Shown here: positions 1 to 6,757 of the stretch, in pieces | Numbering within the stretch: position 1 is the first letter of the stretch | Layout of the letters: each line of letters begins with the position of its first letter | Origin: Rudaea sp. 3F27F6 | GTDB taxonomy: Bacteria; Pseudomonadota; Gammaproteobacteria; Xanthomonadales; Rhodanobacteraceae | Reading direction: 5' to 3' | DNA: 64,000 nt | Assembly: GCF_005503555.1 (NCBI RefSeq) | Contig: NZ_SCNG01000001.1 | Coordinates: 1,674,001 to 1,738,000 of the forward strand | Translations under genes and position numbers: made by a program | The notes under the pieces: generated by a model | Databases searched by the model: none | Told to the model about the DNA's origin: nothing | What the model saw: the letters and a program-made list of their open reading frames with translations, nothing else

Positions 1-96
1 TCTTTGTACCCAAGCCTCGTCAATAAGTAGCAGCTTTGGTTGAATAGACGCGGTGCTGCCACAAAGCGGACATGGCTCGAAGGTGACTTGCGGCAT
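1..96 (-). CDS. Partial cassette gene, possible zinc-ribbon protein
   Basis: The first 32 codons of a minus-strand gene that leaves the window at base 1. The ATG (94-96) lies 10 bp from an attC site, as expected for the first gene after an attC. The protein begins MPQVTFEPCPLCGS and continues with a hydrophobic stretch; the CPLCG motif is half of a zinc ribbon, as in Lar-like restriction-alleviation proteins, but the second Cys pair is outside the window. Family assignment is therefore only a guess; the reading frame itself is convincing because of its position in the array. Confidence 0.5.
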   Translation of the reverse strand, partial: MPQVTFEPCPLCGSTASIQPKLLLIDEAWVQR

Positions 97-106
97 CGGG
101 TGTGGC

Positions 107-196
107 GCCTAACGCTGAGCTAAGCGGCCGCTGCCGCGAGGAGTGTCAGGATACCGCAAGCCGTCACGGCGGTCCGCTTGAGGAATAGTTAGGTGC
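107..196 (-). other. attC recombination site 1
   Basis: On the + strand it starts GCCTAACGCTGAGCTAAGCG and ends CGCTTGAGGAATAGTTAGG, imperfect inverted arms around a GTCAGGATACCGCAA-type centre. This matches the reverse complement of classical attC sites (RYYYAAC ... GTTRRRY), so the cassettes read on the minus strand. Confidence 0.85.
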
Positions 197-596
197 ACGC
201 CTCGGCTTCTGACCACCAGCGTAGGTTTGAAACCTTGCCGCTCCCAAGTAGCAGCGCCTCAAGTGCAGAGGCAAGCTCTGTGACCTTTGCTGTGGCGTCG
301 ATTTTGCGAAACAACCTACGGACGAACGGCTTTGATGGCTCGATGAAACAGAGGAAGCCGTCTTGGAACTCCTCGTAGTTACCGCAGCCGACCCACAAGG
401 GAAATTCGGAATTGGCTAACTCAACCCGCCAGCACCAGTCTTCGGGGTCAACTGCGGTTACCGAGAACCCGTAAGCAGGCAAGTGTTGTGCAACGTAGTC
501 AGCCAGCTTTTTGCCAAAACGCCCTGGATTTATCTGCTCACCCTCGCCCGGCTCGGCAGGGAATTCCGAAGAAGCAAACTCAACGTGAGTTCTCAC
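189..596 (-). CDS. Hypothetical cassette protein, 135 aa
   Basis: Cassette gene between attC 2 (its 5' side) and attC 1; the stop codon lies in the attC 1 core, typical of cassettes. The predicted protein is soluble, acidic in its N-terminal third, with an aromatic-rich centre (DWCWRVELANSEFPLWVGCG) and a C-terminal helical part. No signal peptide or membrane segment is seen. I do not recognise the family with certainty. It has no promoter of its own that I can see, and the integron promoter that would normally drive it is absent from the window. Confidence 0.75.
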   Translation of the reverse strand: MRTHVEFASSEFPAEPGEGEQINPGRFGKKLADYVAQHLPAYGFSVTAVDPEDWCWRVELANSEFPLWVGCGNYEEFQDGFLCFIEPSKPFVRRLFRKIDATAKVTELASALEALLLGSGKVSNLRWWSEAEACT

Positions 597-602
597 GGAT
601 AA

Positions 603-696
603 GCACCTAACGCTCGAGCTAAGCGGCCCCTGCCGCGAGGGGTGTCAGGATACCGCAACCTGTCGCAGCGGTCCGCTTAAGCGAATAGTTAGGTGC
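603..696 (-). other. attC recombination site 2
   Basis: Begins GCACCTAACGCTCGAGCTAA and ends CTTAAGCGAATAGTTAGGTGC; the centre holds GGGGTGTCAGGATACCGCAA, the commonest centre type of this array. Both core sites (ACCTAAC, GTTAGGT) are intact. Confidence 0.9.
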
Positions 697-1111
697 AGCC
701 CTCATCAGCAACTAGCGTATGCAGATACTGGATACATGCGCGACAAATGACTGCCCTGCTCGATGCAAGCATTCCGCCTTCGACCTGATTGCTTGACTTG
801 CCACAAAAAGAACAACTGATCGGAACTCCATCAGAAGCGCCAGTGCTCGGATCGTAACGGTGAAGCGTTGGCACCGTTGGCGAGACGTGCTCGACCAGAC
901 GCACTGAGACGACGTCTCCAAGTTGAAGGGGAGCAGAAAGCCAAGCCGCTTCCGCGTTGGGCTCGCCTTGAATTTCAACGGAACCCGACACAACGAGAAC
1001 AGTTTCGTCCAGCTGCGGAGCCGTAAATACTCGCGCCTCAATACTCTCAGCGTTTGGCACTCCAGCCACACTTTTCAGCTCGCCATTTAGCGAAATTTCA
1101 AGAGAAAGCAC
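689..1111 (-). CDS. Cassette protein with ClpX-type C4 zinc finger
   Basis: 140 aa. The open frame continues upstream into attC 3, but the likely start is the GTG at 1109-1111, which has an AGGAG sequence 6 nt upstream and lies just inside the cassette. Residues 1-90 form an unrecognised, probably beta-rich domain. The C-terminal 45 residues carry CSFCGKSSNQVEGG and, further on, ICRACI: two CxxC pairs with the spacing and sequence of the zinc-binding domain that opens ClpX. There is no AAA+ module, so this is a free-standing ClpX-type finger that could dimerise or bind substrates or partner proteins. The stop lies in attC 2. The zinc finger is seen directly; function is unknown. Confidence 0.8.
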   Translation of the reverse strand: MLSLEISLNGELKSVAGVPNAESIEARVFTAPQLDETVLVVSGSVEIQGEPNAEAAWLSAPLQLGDVVSVRLVEHVSPTVPTLHRYDPSTGASDGVPISCSFCGKSSNQVEGGMLASSRAVICRACIQYLHTLVADEGCT

Positions 1112-1124
1112 AGGATCTCCTGTT

Positions 1125-1217
1125 GCACCTAACGCTTGAGGCAAGCGGCCGCTACCACGATGAGTGCCAGGTTGGCGTGCAACATCGCAGCAGTCCACTT
1201 GACTGATAGTTAGGTGT
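1125..1217 (-). other. attC recombination site 3
   Basis: Starts GCACCTAACGCTTGAGGCAA and ends ACTTGACTGATAGTTAGGTG. The centre (GCCAGGTTGGCGTGCAACATCG) is a diverged version of the common type. Confidence 0.85.
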
Positions 1218-1581
1218 CATCGAGCGGCATGGGATCTGCCAAGTGAACGCCGACGTAGGTAGTTATGGAACCAGCAACAGGTTTCCCTTTGTCTTCAATC
1301 GGCTTGAACGTCCAAGTAAGTACCGTGTCCACCATTGACTGCATTTCTTTCTGGGTCATCTGCATTTTGGGCTCTGTTCGCAACGCCTTGACGCTCTTCG
1401 GCAAACCCTTCTCATCGAGATATACCGTGCAGTAAATCCTGAAATACGTCGTCGATCTTTTGGGTACAGGAGGCGACACGCGCACCTGAGGGTTCGATGC
1501 ATCAAATCTGGCTTCGCCAGGTATCGCGACGACCAACGCGACCAAGCCGAGAAAGCTCATCAAGAATGTCGCTCTCAACAT
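1210..1581 (-). CDS. Secreted TonB C-terminal-like cassette protein
   Basis: 123 aa when started at the ATG at 1579-1581, which follows attC 4 directly and gives a clear signal peptide (MLRATFLMSFLGLVALVVA, cleavage near GEA). The mature part resembles the TonB C-terminal fold: a beta strand with FRIYCTVYLDEKGLPKSVKA, a helix, then VLTWTFKPIEDKGKPVAGS. A TonB proper would have a membrane anchor plus a Pro-rich arm, both missing; the protein is probably periplasmic or a lipid-free secreted domain. Longer in-frame starts run into attC 4 and are unlikely. The stop lies in the attC 3 core. Confidence 0.75.
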   Translation of the reverse strand: MLRATFLMSFLGLVALVVAIPGEARFDASNPQVRVSPPVPKRSTTYFRIYCTVYLDEKGLPKSVKALRTEPKMQMTQKEMQSMVDTVLTWTFKPIEDKGKPVAGSITTYVGVHLADPMPLDDT

Positions 1582-1585
1582 TTGG

Positions 1586-1677
1586 GCACCTAACGCTTGA
1601 CCTAAGGGGCTGCCGCCGCGATGCATTGCAGTCTAGCGCAGACCGACATCGGCAATCCGCTTGAGTGATAGCTTGGC
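1586..1677 (-). other. attC recombination site 4, one core decayed
   Basis: Starts GCACCTAACGCTTGACCTAA; its centre is the second type of this array (GCAGTCTAGCGCAGACCGAC). The far core reads GCTTGGC instead of GTTAGGC, so the crossover triplet is lost and the site is probably inactive as a recombination substrate. Confidence 0.8.
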
Positions 1678-1678
1678 G

Positions 1679-1840
1679 TCATACTTCGGACCGATGCCAG
1701 TGGTCGTGTAGCTGGCGCAAAAAGTCGTCGTTCAGCTCGTAGCGGCTCGCTGAGCCGATGACGGAATCGTAGCTGCAAGCGGGACAGCAGGCCTTTGTGC
1801 CGCGAAATGGAGACGAATCATTGCGCAATGCGCCTGGGTG
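1679..1840 (-). pseudogene. 3' remnant of a cassette gene
   Basis: The minus-strand frame that stops at 1679, immediately beside attC 4 as cassette genes do here, reads plausibly as a C-terminus (CCPACSYD, then YELNDDFLRQLHDHWHRSEV). Further upstream the frame runs antisense through the oxygenase gene and loses protein-like composition. I read it as the 3' end of a cassette gene whose 5' part and upstream attC were replaced when the plus-strand operon arrived. The 1840 boundary is approximate. Confidence 0.4.
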
Positions 1841-1889
1841 CTTCGGAAGCCCTTGAACAGCTTCGCCGCGGCGCAGCGAGTGCGAGCTG

Positions 1890-2636
1890 ATGTCATACTC
1901 GCAAGGCAATGTGGCGGAGGTTGCGCTGGCGTATCGAGACAGTGGCGAAGCGTTTGCCGCGGAAGGGTTTGAGCTGATACCCGGTGTTCTATCAGAGCAC
2001 GAATGCGACAATATGATCCGTAAGGTGACGGACATCGCGTGTGGAAGCGCCGGTACGCGGAACCTGCTGTGCCAGTCATGGTGCTGCGATCTTGCTGGGC
2101 TTCTTCGCAAGGAACCTCGGATCCGACGCCGCCTTCCCCAATTGGCCGTTGCGGTTCAATGCACTTTCTTCGACAAATCGGATCGACAGAACTGGCTCGT
2201 CGCTTTTCATCAGGATCTCTTAATTCCGGTAGAGCAGAGGATTGACTCGCCGGACTGCGCGGCGTGGTCTGAGAAGGAAGGTGCGGTCTTTGTTCAACCG
2301 CCGACCGAAGTGCTTCGACAACTTGTCGCAGTTCGCGTCCATCTCGACAACAGTGCGACTGAGAACGGACTGCTAAGAGTTCTCCCAAGGTCGCACCAGG
2401 ACGGCCGCTTGCGTGCTGAGCAAATTCAGCAGTGGCGCAGAACCACCCGGGAGGTTAGCTGCCTCGCGCCGAAAGGTAGCGTGCTGCTCATGAGTCCGCT
2501 CCTTCTTCACGCGTCATCGAAGGCAAAGAGTTCAGAGCCCAGACGCGTGCTTCATTTCCTCTTCGGCCCTCCGAATTTGCCTTCAGGGCTGAAGTGGCGA
2601 AGCTTTAACGGCGACGCTGAACTCCCCTCCGAATGA
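1890..2636 (+). CDS. PhyH-like Fe(II)/2-oxoglutarate oxygenase
   Basis: 248 aa. It has the phytanoyl-CoA dioxygenase family pattern: AFHQDL gives the metal ligands H107 and D109, followed by VRVHLDNSATENGLLRVLPR with SH, and a distal H207 (LLLH) with R218/R219 before VLHFLFGP for the third ligand and the 2-oxoglutarate carboxylate. Members hydroxylate varied small molecules; the substrate here is unknown. The gene is on the strand opposite to all neighbouring cassettes and overlaps the next gene by ATGA, so the two are translationally coupled. No good ribosome binding site is seen before the ATG; a downstream start is possible but would remove conserved N-terminal sequence. Confidence 0.8.
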   Translation: MSYSQGNVAEVALAYRDSGEAFAAEGFELIPGVLSEHECDNMIRKVTDIACGSAGTRNLLCQSWCCDLAGLLRKEPRIRRRLPQLAVAVQCTFFDKSDRQNWLVAFHQDLLIPVEQRIDSPDCAAWSEKEGAVFVQPPTEVLRQLVAVRVHLDNSATENGLLRVLPRSHQDGRLRAEQIQQWRRTTREVSCLAPKGSVLLMSPLLLHASSKAKSSEPRRVLHFLFGPPNLPSGLKWRSFNGDAELPSE

Positions 2637-5041
2637 AGGCAAAGACGCCATCACTGAGTGAGCAGGTTGCTGCCCTGCAGATCGAGAATGCGCGGCTGGT
2701 TGCACTCCTTGAAACGCACGGCATTGCATGGCGCAATGCGTGCGAAAAACTGGCGCCGCCACCAACGCCCGAATCCGAAAGTCCGAAACGCAGCGCGGCG
2801 GAGAAGGTTGAACTATTTCGACATCTATTCCGCGGGCGCTTGGACATCTATCCGGTCCGCTGGGAGAGCAAGTCCACTGGCAAGGCGGGCTATGCACCAG
2901 CATGTGCCAACGAATGGCGTCCCGGTGTCTGCGAGAAGCCGAGAATCAAATGCTCCGACTGTCTCCATCGCCAGTTCATACCGCTGACTGACGCCGTCGT
3001 CTACGACCACCTTGCTGGTAAGCAGACCATCGGCGTCTATTCATTGCTGACCGACGACACGTGCCACTTCCTGGCGGTCGACTTCGACGAAGCGCAATGG
3101 CGCGAGGATGCAAGAGCATTCATCCAGTCTTGTCGAGAGCTTGGAGTCCCAGCCGCCCTAGAAATTTCCCGGTCCGGCAATGGTGCTCACGTATGGGTGT
3201 TCTTTACGAGCTCAGTCGCGGCGCGTGACGCACGACGCCTCGGCACATCTATCATTAGCTACACCTGTGCGCGAACGCGACAGTTGAATCTGAATTCCTA
3301 CGATCGCCTGTTTCCGAACCAAGACACGATGCCGAAAGGCGGGTTTGGCAATCTGATCGCGCTGCCCCTGCAGAAGAAACCACGCGAGCAAGGATGGAGC
3401 CTGTTTGTCGACGATGATCTCGTACCTCACGGCGACCAATGGGCGTTTCTCGCTTCGCTCGGTCGAATGTCGCCGAACGACGTCGAACCGACCATCTTGC
3501 GCGCGACCGGTGGTTCACATCCGCTCGATGTGACGTTCATCGAGGAGGAAGATCATCGCGAGCCATGGAAGCGGAACGCGGCAGCCACCAGTAGGTTGGC
3601 GGGTCCGATGCCCGAGGCGTTGACGGTGACTTTGGCCGACCTCCTCTACTTCGAAAAATCGTTGCTCCCGCAGCCGCTCGCGAATCGCTTGATTCGGCTC
3701 GCCGCCTTTCACAATCTGGAGTTCTACAAAGCGCAGGCAATGCGGTTTCCTGTGTGGGACAAACCGCGGGTGATTGGGTGTGCGGAGAACTTTCCCAATC
3801 ACATTGCCTTGCCTCGCGGTTGTCTGGATGCGGCGGTTAGATTGCTGACGGAACACAGCATTCGCGTGGAACTGCGAGACGAACGGTTTCAGGGCAAGGC
3901 GATCGACGTCTCGTTCGTCGGCAGCCTGCGGTCGGACCAGGAAGTCGCGGTGTCGGCCATGATGAAATTTGATATCGGAATCCTGTGCGCGCCGACGGCA
4001 TTCGGCAAGACCGTTTGCGCTGCCTCGATGATTGCCCGGCGACGGACCAACACGCTTGTGCTCGTCCATCGGACCGAATTGCTGAGGCAATGGCAGGAAC
4101 GTTTGCAATCTCACTTGCAGGTGGGCAAGGACGTCATTGGCGTCATTGGTGGGGGCAAAAAGAAGCCGACCGGAACGATCGACATCGCGGTGATCCAATC
4201 TCTGTACCAGAAAGGTGAGGTCAGCCCGATCGTTGAGAATTATGGGCACGTCATCGTCGACGAATGCCATCACGTCGGCGCTCAGTCGTTTGAAGCGGTA
4301 TTGAAGCGAGCCAAGGCCAAGCATGTAGTGGGTCTCACGGCTACGCCGATTCGACGTGACGGGCAGCAACCGATCATCTTCATGCAGTGCGGGTCGGTCC
4401 GACATTCCGCAGCCAAGCCTGAAGACGCGCCGAGCGACCAGGAGGTTGTGGCCCTGTATGTCAAACGAGAGATTGGTCTCCCAGAGACCGCAGGAATTCA
4501 GCAGGTCTTCCGCGACATCGCTGCTGACCCGCAGCGAACCAAAGTCATTGCTGATGAGATCTCCACGGCGGTCGGACATGGACGGAAGATTCTGGTTCTG
4601 ACCGAGCGCACTGAGCACTTGGATTCATTGCTGTTGGCACTCGACGGGAATGTGCCGAAACCGTTCGTGCTTCATGGCCGAATGTCAAAGAAGCAGCGCG
4701 CGAAGCTTATCGAAGAACTCGATGCGCTACCGTCGGACGCACCACGCGTGTTGCTTGCTACGGGCAAACTTGTCGGAGAAGGCTTTGATCATCCGCCGCT
4801 CGACACGTTGATACTCGCGATGCCGATTTCGTGGAAGGGAACTTTGCAACAATACGCAGGGCGCTTGCACCGGACCCATGCGAACAAGGCTCGTGTGCAG
4901 ATCGTGGATGTCGTGGACACCGGGCACCCAGCGCTCATGCGCATGTGGGAGAGACGACAACGCGGTTACAAAGCAATGGGCTACCGATTCGCGCCGAGTG
5001 AAACCGATTCTCCACAATTGCCAATCGACTCTCCACGCTAA
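2633..5041 (+). CDS. AEP primase / SF2 helicase, TOTE conflict type
   Basis: 802 aa. Residues 1-40 look like a short coiled coil. A Cys cluster follows (C91, C100, C107, C110, a probable zinc site), then an archaeo-eukaryotic primase core: FLAVDFDE (D150, D152 metal ligands) and SGNGAHVW (H186), then FPNQDTMPKGGFGN. From about residue 430 it is a superfamily 2 helicase: Walker A APTAFGKT (453-460), DECHH (543-547), TATP (569-572) and the arginine-finger motif QYAGRLHRTH. This domain order is that of the AEP-helicase proteins assigned to TOTE conflict systems, thought to act on invading nucleic acid. No separate nuclease domain is obvious. It is coupled to the oxygenase gene and ends about 10 bp before a truncated attC. 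Confidence 0.85.
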   Translation: MKAKTPSLSEQVAALQIENARLVALLETHGIAWRNACEKLAPPPTPESESPKRSAAEKVELFRHLFRGRLDIYPVRWESKSTGKAGYAPACANEWRPGVCEKPRIKCSDCLHRQFIPLTDAVVYDHLAGKQTIGVYSLLTDDTCHFLAVDFDEAQWREDARAFIQSCRELGVPAALEISRSGNGAHVWVFFTSSVAARDARRLGTSIISYTCARTRQLNLNSYDRLFPNQDTMPKGGFGNLIALPLQKKPREQGWSLFVDDDLVPHGDQWAFLASLGRMSPNDVEPTILRATGGSHPLDVTFIEEEDHREPWKRNAAATSRLAGPMPEALTVTLADLLYFEKSLLPQPLANRLIRLAAFHNLEFYKAQAMRFPVWDKPRVIGCAENFPNHIALPRGCLDAAVRLLTEHSIRVELRDERFQGKAIDVSFVGSLRSDQEVAVSAMMKFDIGILCAPTAFGKTVCAASMIARRRTNTLVLVHRTELLRQWQERLQSHLQVGKDVIGVIGGGKKKPTGTIDIAVIQSLYQKGEVSPIVENYGHVIVDECHHVGAQSFEAVLKRAKAKHVVGLTATPIRRDGQQPIIFMQCGSVRHSAAKPEDAPSDQEVVALYVKREIGLPETAGIQQVFRDIAADPQRTKVIADEISTAVGHGRKILVLTERTEHLDSLLLALDGNVPKPFVLHGRMSKKQRAKLIEELDALPSDAPRVLLATGKLVGEGFDHPPLDTLILAMPISWKGTLQQYAGRLHRTHANKARVQIVDVVDTGHPALMRMWERRQRGYKAMGYRFAPSETDSPQLPIDSPR

Positions 5042-5051
5042 TCCAGTTTGC

Positions 5052-5103
5052 CAGGATACTACTGCAACCTGTCGCAGCGGTCCGCTTGAGCGAATAGTCA
5101 GGC
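5052..5103 (-). other. Half attC site (one arm only)
   Basis: Only the second half of a common-type attC is present: CCAGGATACTACTGCAACCT, then TCCGCTTGAGCGAATAGTCAGG. The first arm is missing; sequence to the left is the 3' end of the helicase gene. The core is GTCAGGC rather than GTTAGGC. It marks the right boundary of the inserted operon. Confidence 0.8.
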
Positions 5104-5153
5104 AACCTCAGGAATGCCCATGCAGACGGCGTGCTGCGAGGGGCGCCGACGGC

Positions 5154-5342
5154 CTATTTGGGACGCGACCCAGAAGGACGCCTTATGAAGGTGATGAAGA
5201 GCCAATGAGCAAGAAAACCAACGATGCCAAGAAAAATTGCTCGTGGCCAATCGAGTCGGTAGACGCCAGAACCTGAGATGAGCAGGCTGTATATGAGGGT
5301 GCCAACAAGCAGACCAAATCCGGTTTGCATAGCTTTGAGCAT
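5154..5342 (-). CDS. Small membrane protein, cassette
   Basis: 62 aa with two predicted membrane helices: GFGLLVGTLIYSLLISGSGV and AIFLGIVGFLAHWLFITFI, and a short basic tail (RRPSGSRPK). The ATG is 18 bp from attC 6, the usual start position of genes in this array. About 50 bp of non-coding sequence separates its stop from the half attC. No family recognised; the topology would place both ends on the same side of the membrane. Confidence 0.65.
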   Translation of the reverse strand: MLKAMQTGFGLLVGTLIYSLLISGSGVYRLDWPRAIFLGIVGFLAHWLFITFIRRPSGSRPK

Positions 5343-5360
5343 GAGTTGAATCTCTTTGCG

Positions 5361-5450
5361 GCCTAACGCTGAGCTAAGCGGCCGCTGCCGCTGGGAGCGT
5401 CAGGATACCGCAACCTGTCGCAGCGGTCCGCTTGAGCAAATAAGTTAGCC
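5361..5450 (-). other. attC recombination site 6
   Basis: Starts GCCTAACGCTGAGCTAAGCG, common-type centre (GCGTCAGGATACCGCAACC), ends CTTGAGCAAATAAGTTAGCC with one extra base before the core. Confidence 0.85.
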
Positions 5451-5453
5451 TTG

Positions 5454-5780
5454 CTACAACGCCGGTTGAAACTCAGCCTTACACGAGGCATCGTCGATGG
5501 TAACGCCAAACCCGCCGTGGACAAGGACAACCCAAGTGCAAGAAGTGCCCGAGCAAGAGTAGGACGAGGAAAAACTTGCGTTGCTGGGAAGCTCGACCCG
5601 TTTCAGATGAAGCGTTGCTCGCGCGATAGCCTCGACTTGCGGACGATTGAGGCATGACGTTTTGGCGCTAGAGACGCAGTGAACTTGGTGTGCGGCTACT
5701 GCCTCGTCGGATGGGCACGAGTAGCCGAATGCAGAGCGCGCCGCAAGTAAACTGATGCTGAGGATGAGAAAACTTCTCAT
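5454..5780 (-). CDS. Secreted Cys-rich cassette protein
   Basis: 108 aa with a signal peptide (MRSFLILSISLLAARSAFG, cleavage before YSCPSD). The mature chain has six cysteines in spaced pairs (SCPSDE, VHCVSS, TSCLN, YSCSGTSC, ASCKAE), suggesting disulfide bonds and a periplasmic or secreted product. The gene fills its cassette: its ATG is 5 bp from attC 7 and its stop 4 bp from attC 6. No family recognised. Confidence 0.75.
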   Translation of the reverse strand: MRSFLILSISLLAARSAFGYSCPSDEAVAAHQVHCVSSAKTSCLNRPQVEAIARATLHLKRVELPSNASFSSSYSCSGTSCTWVVLVHGGFGVTIDDASCKAEFQPAL

Positions 5781-5784
5781 GCGA

Positions 5785-5869
5785 GGTTAACGCTTAAGCT
5801 AAGCAGCCGCTGCCGCGGGGTGTCAGAATATGGTAGCCGTCGAACAGCGGGTTCAGGCAAACGTGAGGA
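5785..5869 (-). other. Degenerate attC site 7
   Basis: The first arm (GGTTAACGCTTAAGCTAAGC) is recognisable, the centre reads GGGGTGTCAGAATATGGTAG, but the second arm is scrambled (GTTCAGGCAAACGTGAGGA). Both core sites deviate from consensus, so it is probably a dead site. Confidence 0.65.
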
Positions 5870-5914
5870 AGCGACATTCATGTTTCTGTCACATGTGGCC
5901 GCTAAACGGGGAAC

Positions 5915-6247
5915 TCAAAAGCCACAGCAAAAAGCGAGGTGGTTCTCAAATTTTCGTGGCCAAACTATGCTTTCAAAAAGTGGCCAGACTATGCTTTCAC
6001 CCACACTTTTGTGGGTGAAAGCATAAGTTGGCCGTTTTGGCCAACCGATGCTTGCAAAATAAGCATAGGTTGGCCACGAGTCGATATTTTGGCGATCCGG
6101 TGCCAACCGATAACTTCGCTGCCGGACTGATACAGGAAGGCCCTCGCTCGCTACTGGATTTCGTGGAAGGTCCGGTTTCGGCCAGAAGCGGACTTATGGA
6201 GATTCGAATTGCTTGCCCCCAAGCAGTCACTCGCGGATCCGCTTCTG
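5915..6247 (-). pseudogene. Decayed cassette gene with WP-rich repeats
   Basis: Starting at attC 8, one minus-strand frame reads KRIRE-stop-LLGGKQFESP-stop-VRFWPKPDLPRNPV and then stays open to a TGA at 5915, ending in LAFCCGF. The N-terminal part matches the small gene at 30,336-30,479 (HRISEWLLERGKS ... LQVSFSPK), which shows where the two stop codons (TGA, TAA) have broken it. The open downstream part codes for repeated WP motifs (SWPTYAY, GWPKRPTYAF, IVWPLF, IVWPRKF) because it overlaps the inverted-repeat array at 5,956-6,077. Confidence 0.55.
5956..6077. repeat. Five-arm inverted repeat array
   Basis: Five copies of a unit close to TGGCCAAACTATGCTTTCA: forward at 5957-5975, 5981-5999 and 6038-6056, inverted at 6016-6033 and 6060-6076. 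Copies 2 and 3 form a long hairpin whose stem continues through CACCCACA / TGTGGGTG with a 4-nt loop; copies 4 and 5 form a second hairpin. The array lies inside a decayed cassette gene. It is not an attC and resembles no repeat class I can name with confidence. Confidence 0.85.
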
Positions 6248-6337
6248 GCCCAACGCTTGAGCTAAGCGACTTCCACCGCGATGCGTCGCAGTCTACGCAG
6301 ACCGACACCGGCAATCCGATTGAGCGAATAGTTAGGC
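6248..6337 (-). other. attC recombination site 8
   Basis: Starts GCCCAACGCTTGAGCTAAGC, second-type centre (GTCGCAGTCTACGCAGACC), ends GATTGAGCGAATAGTTAGGC. Both cores fit the consensus. Confidence 0.9.
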
Positions 6338-6353
6338 GGCAAACACAACCGAA

Positions 6354-6740
6354 CTACGAACTGACCTTGAAGGGATTAGCAACGTGGATCGCAGTGCCGC
6401 GATGGTCGTTGAACGCCCCTTCAAGAGACCACCGCTCTTCGCGGTAGCACCACAAGGCTTGAGTTTCTTGAACGGCTACTGCGACATCACTCTGAGTATC
6501 AATTAGCTCAAGGGGGTAGCCAGCAAGCCCGCCGCGTACCCGAACGGGCATCAACTGCACCCACTCGACCTCCCGAAAAGGCAGCGGGCCCCAACACGCT
6601 TCAAGATAGCCATTGATGGGAATCGTGAGGAGTTGACCCTACGGAGACATGCCTTTTTTTGACGCAAGCCGTGTCCAACAGCGGAAGCAGTGGACGATGG
6701 CACAGATGGGTTGCCAGTAGCTTTGCGCGTCGCGCGTCAT
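6354..6740 (-). pseudogene. Cassette gene interrupted by an amber codon
   Basis: From an ATG at 6738-6740, just inside attC 9, a single frame runs to 6354 with one in-frame TAG at 6639-6641. The product would be 128 residues: MTRDAQSYWQPICAIVHC ... KKGMSP, stop, then GQLLTIPINGYLEACWGPLP ... and a soluble C-terminal half. The next in-frame ATG (6558-6560) would leave only 68 residues and discard well-formed sequence, so I call a nonsense-mutated gene. No family recognised; read-through or an alternative start near 6,630 cannot be excluded. Confidence 0.6.
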
Positions 6741-6757
6741 GAGCCGGTGCCTTTGTG

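Noticed and set aside
712-1071. Minus-strand frame of 119 codons inside the ClpX-finger gene
   Set aside because: Composition is unlike a protein and it overlaps a clearly better frame with a zinc finger and a cassette-consistent stop.
1732-2388. Minus-strand frame of 218 codons across the oxygenase gene
   Set aside because: Antisense to conserved PhyH motifs; Arg/Ser/Ala-rich low-quality sequence.
3515-4618. Minus-strand frame of 367 codons inside the primase-helicase
   Set aside because: Exactly antisense to the helicase motifs; a shadow frame of a high-GC gene.
6180-6250. 13-bp perfect inverted repeat GGCCAGAAGCGGA around attC 8
   Set aside because: Short and partly inside the attC and a cassette that is homologous to another; I see no target duplication, so no evidence for an insertion element.
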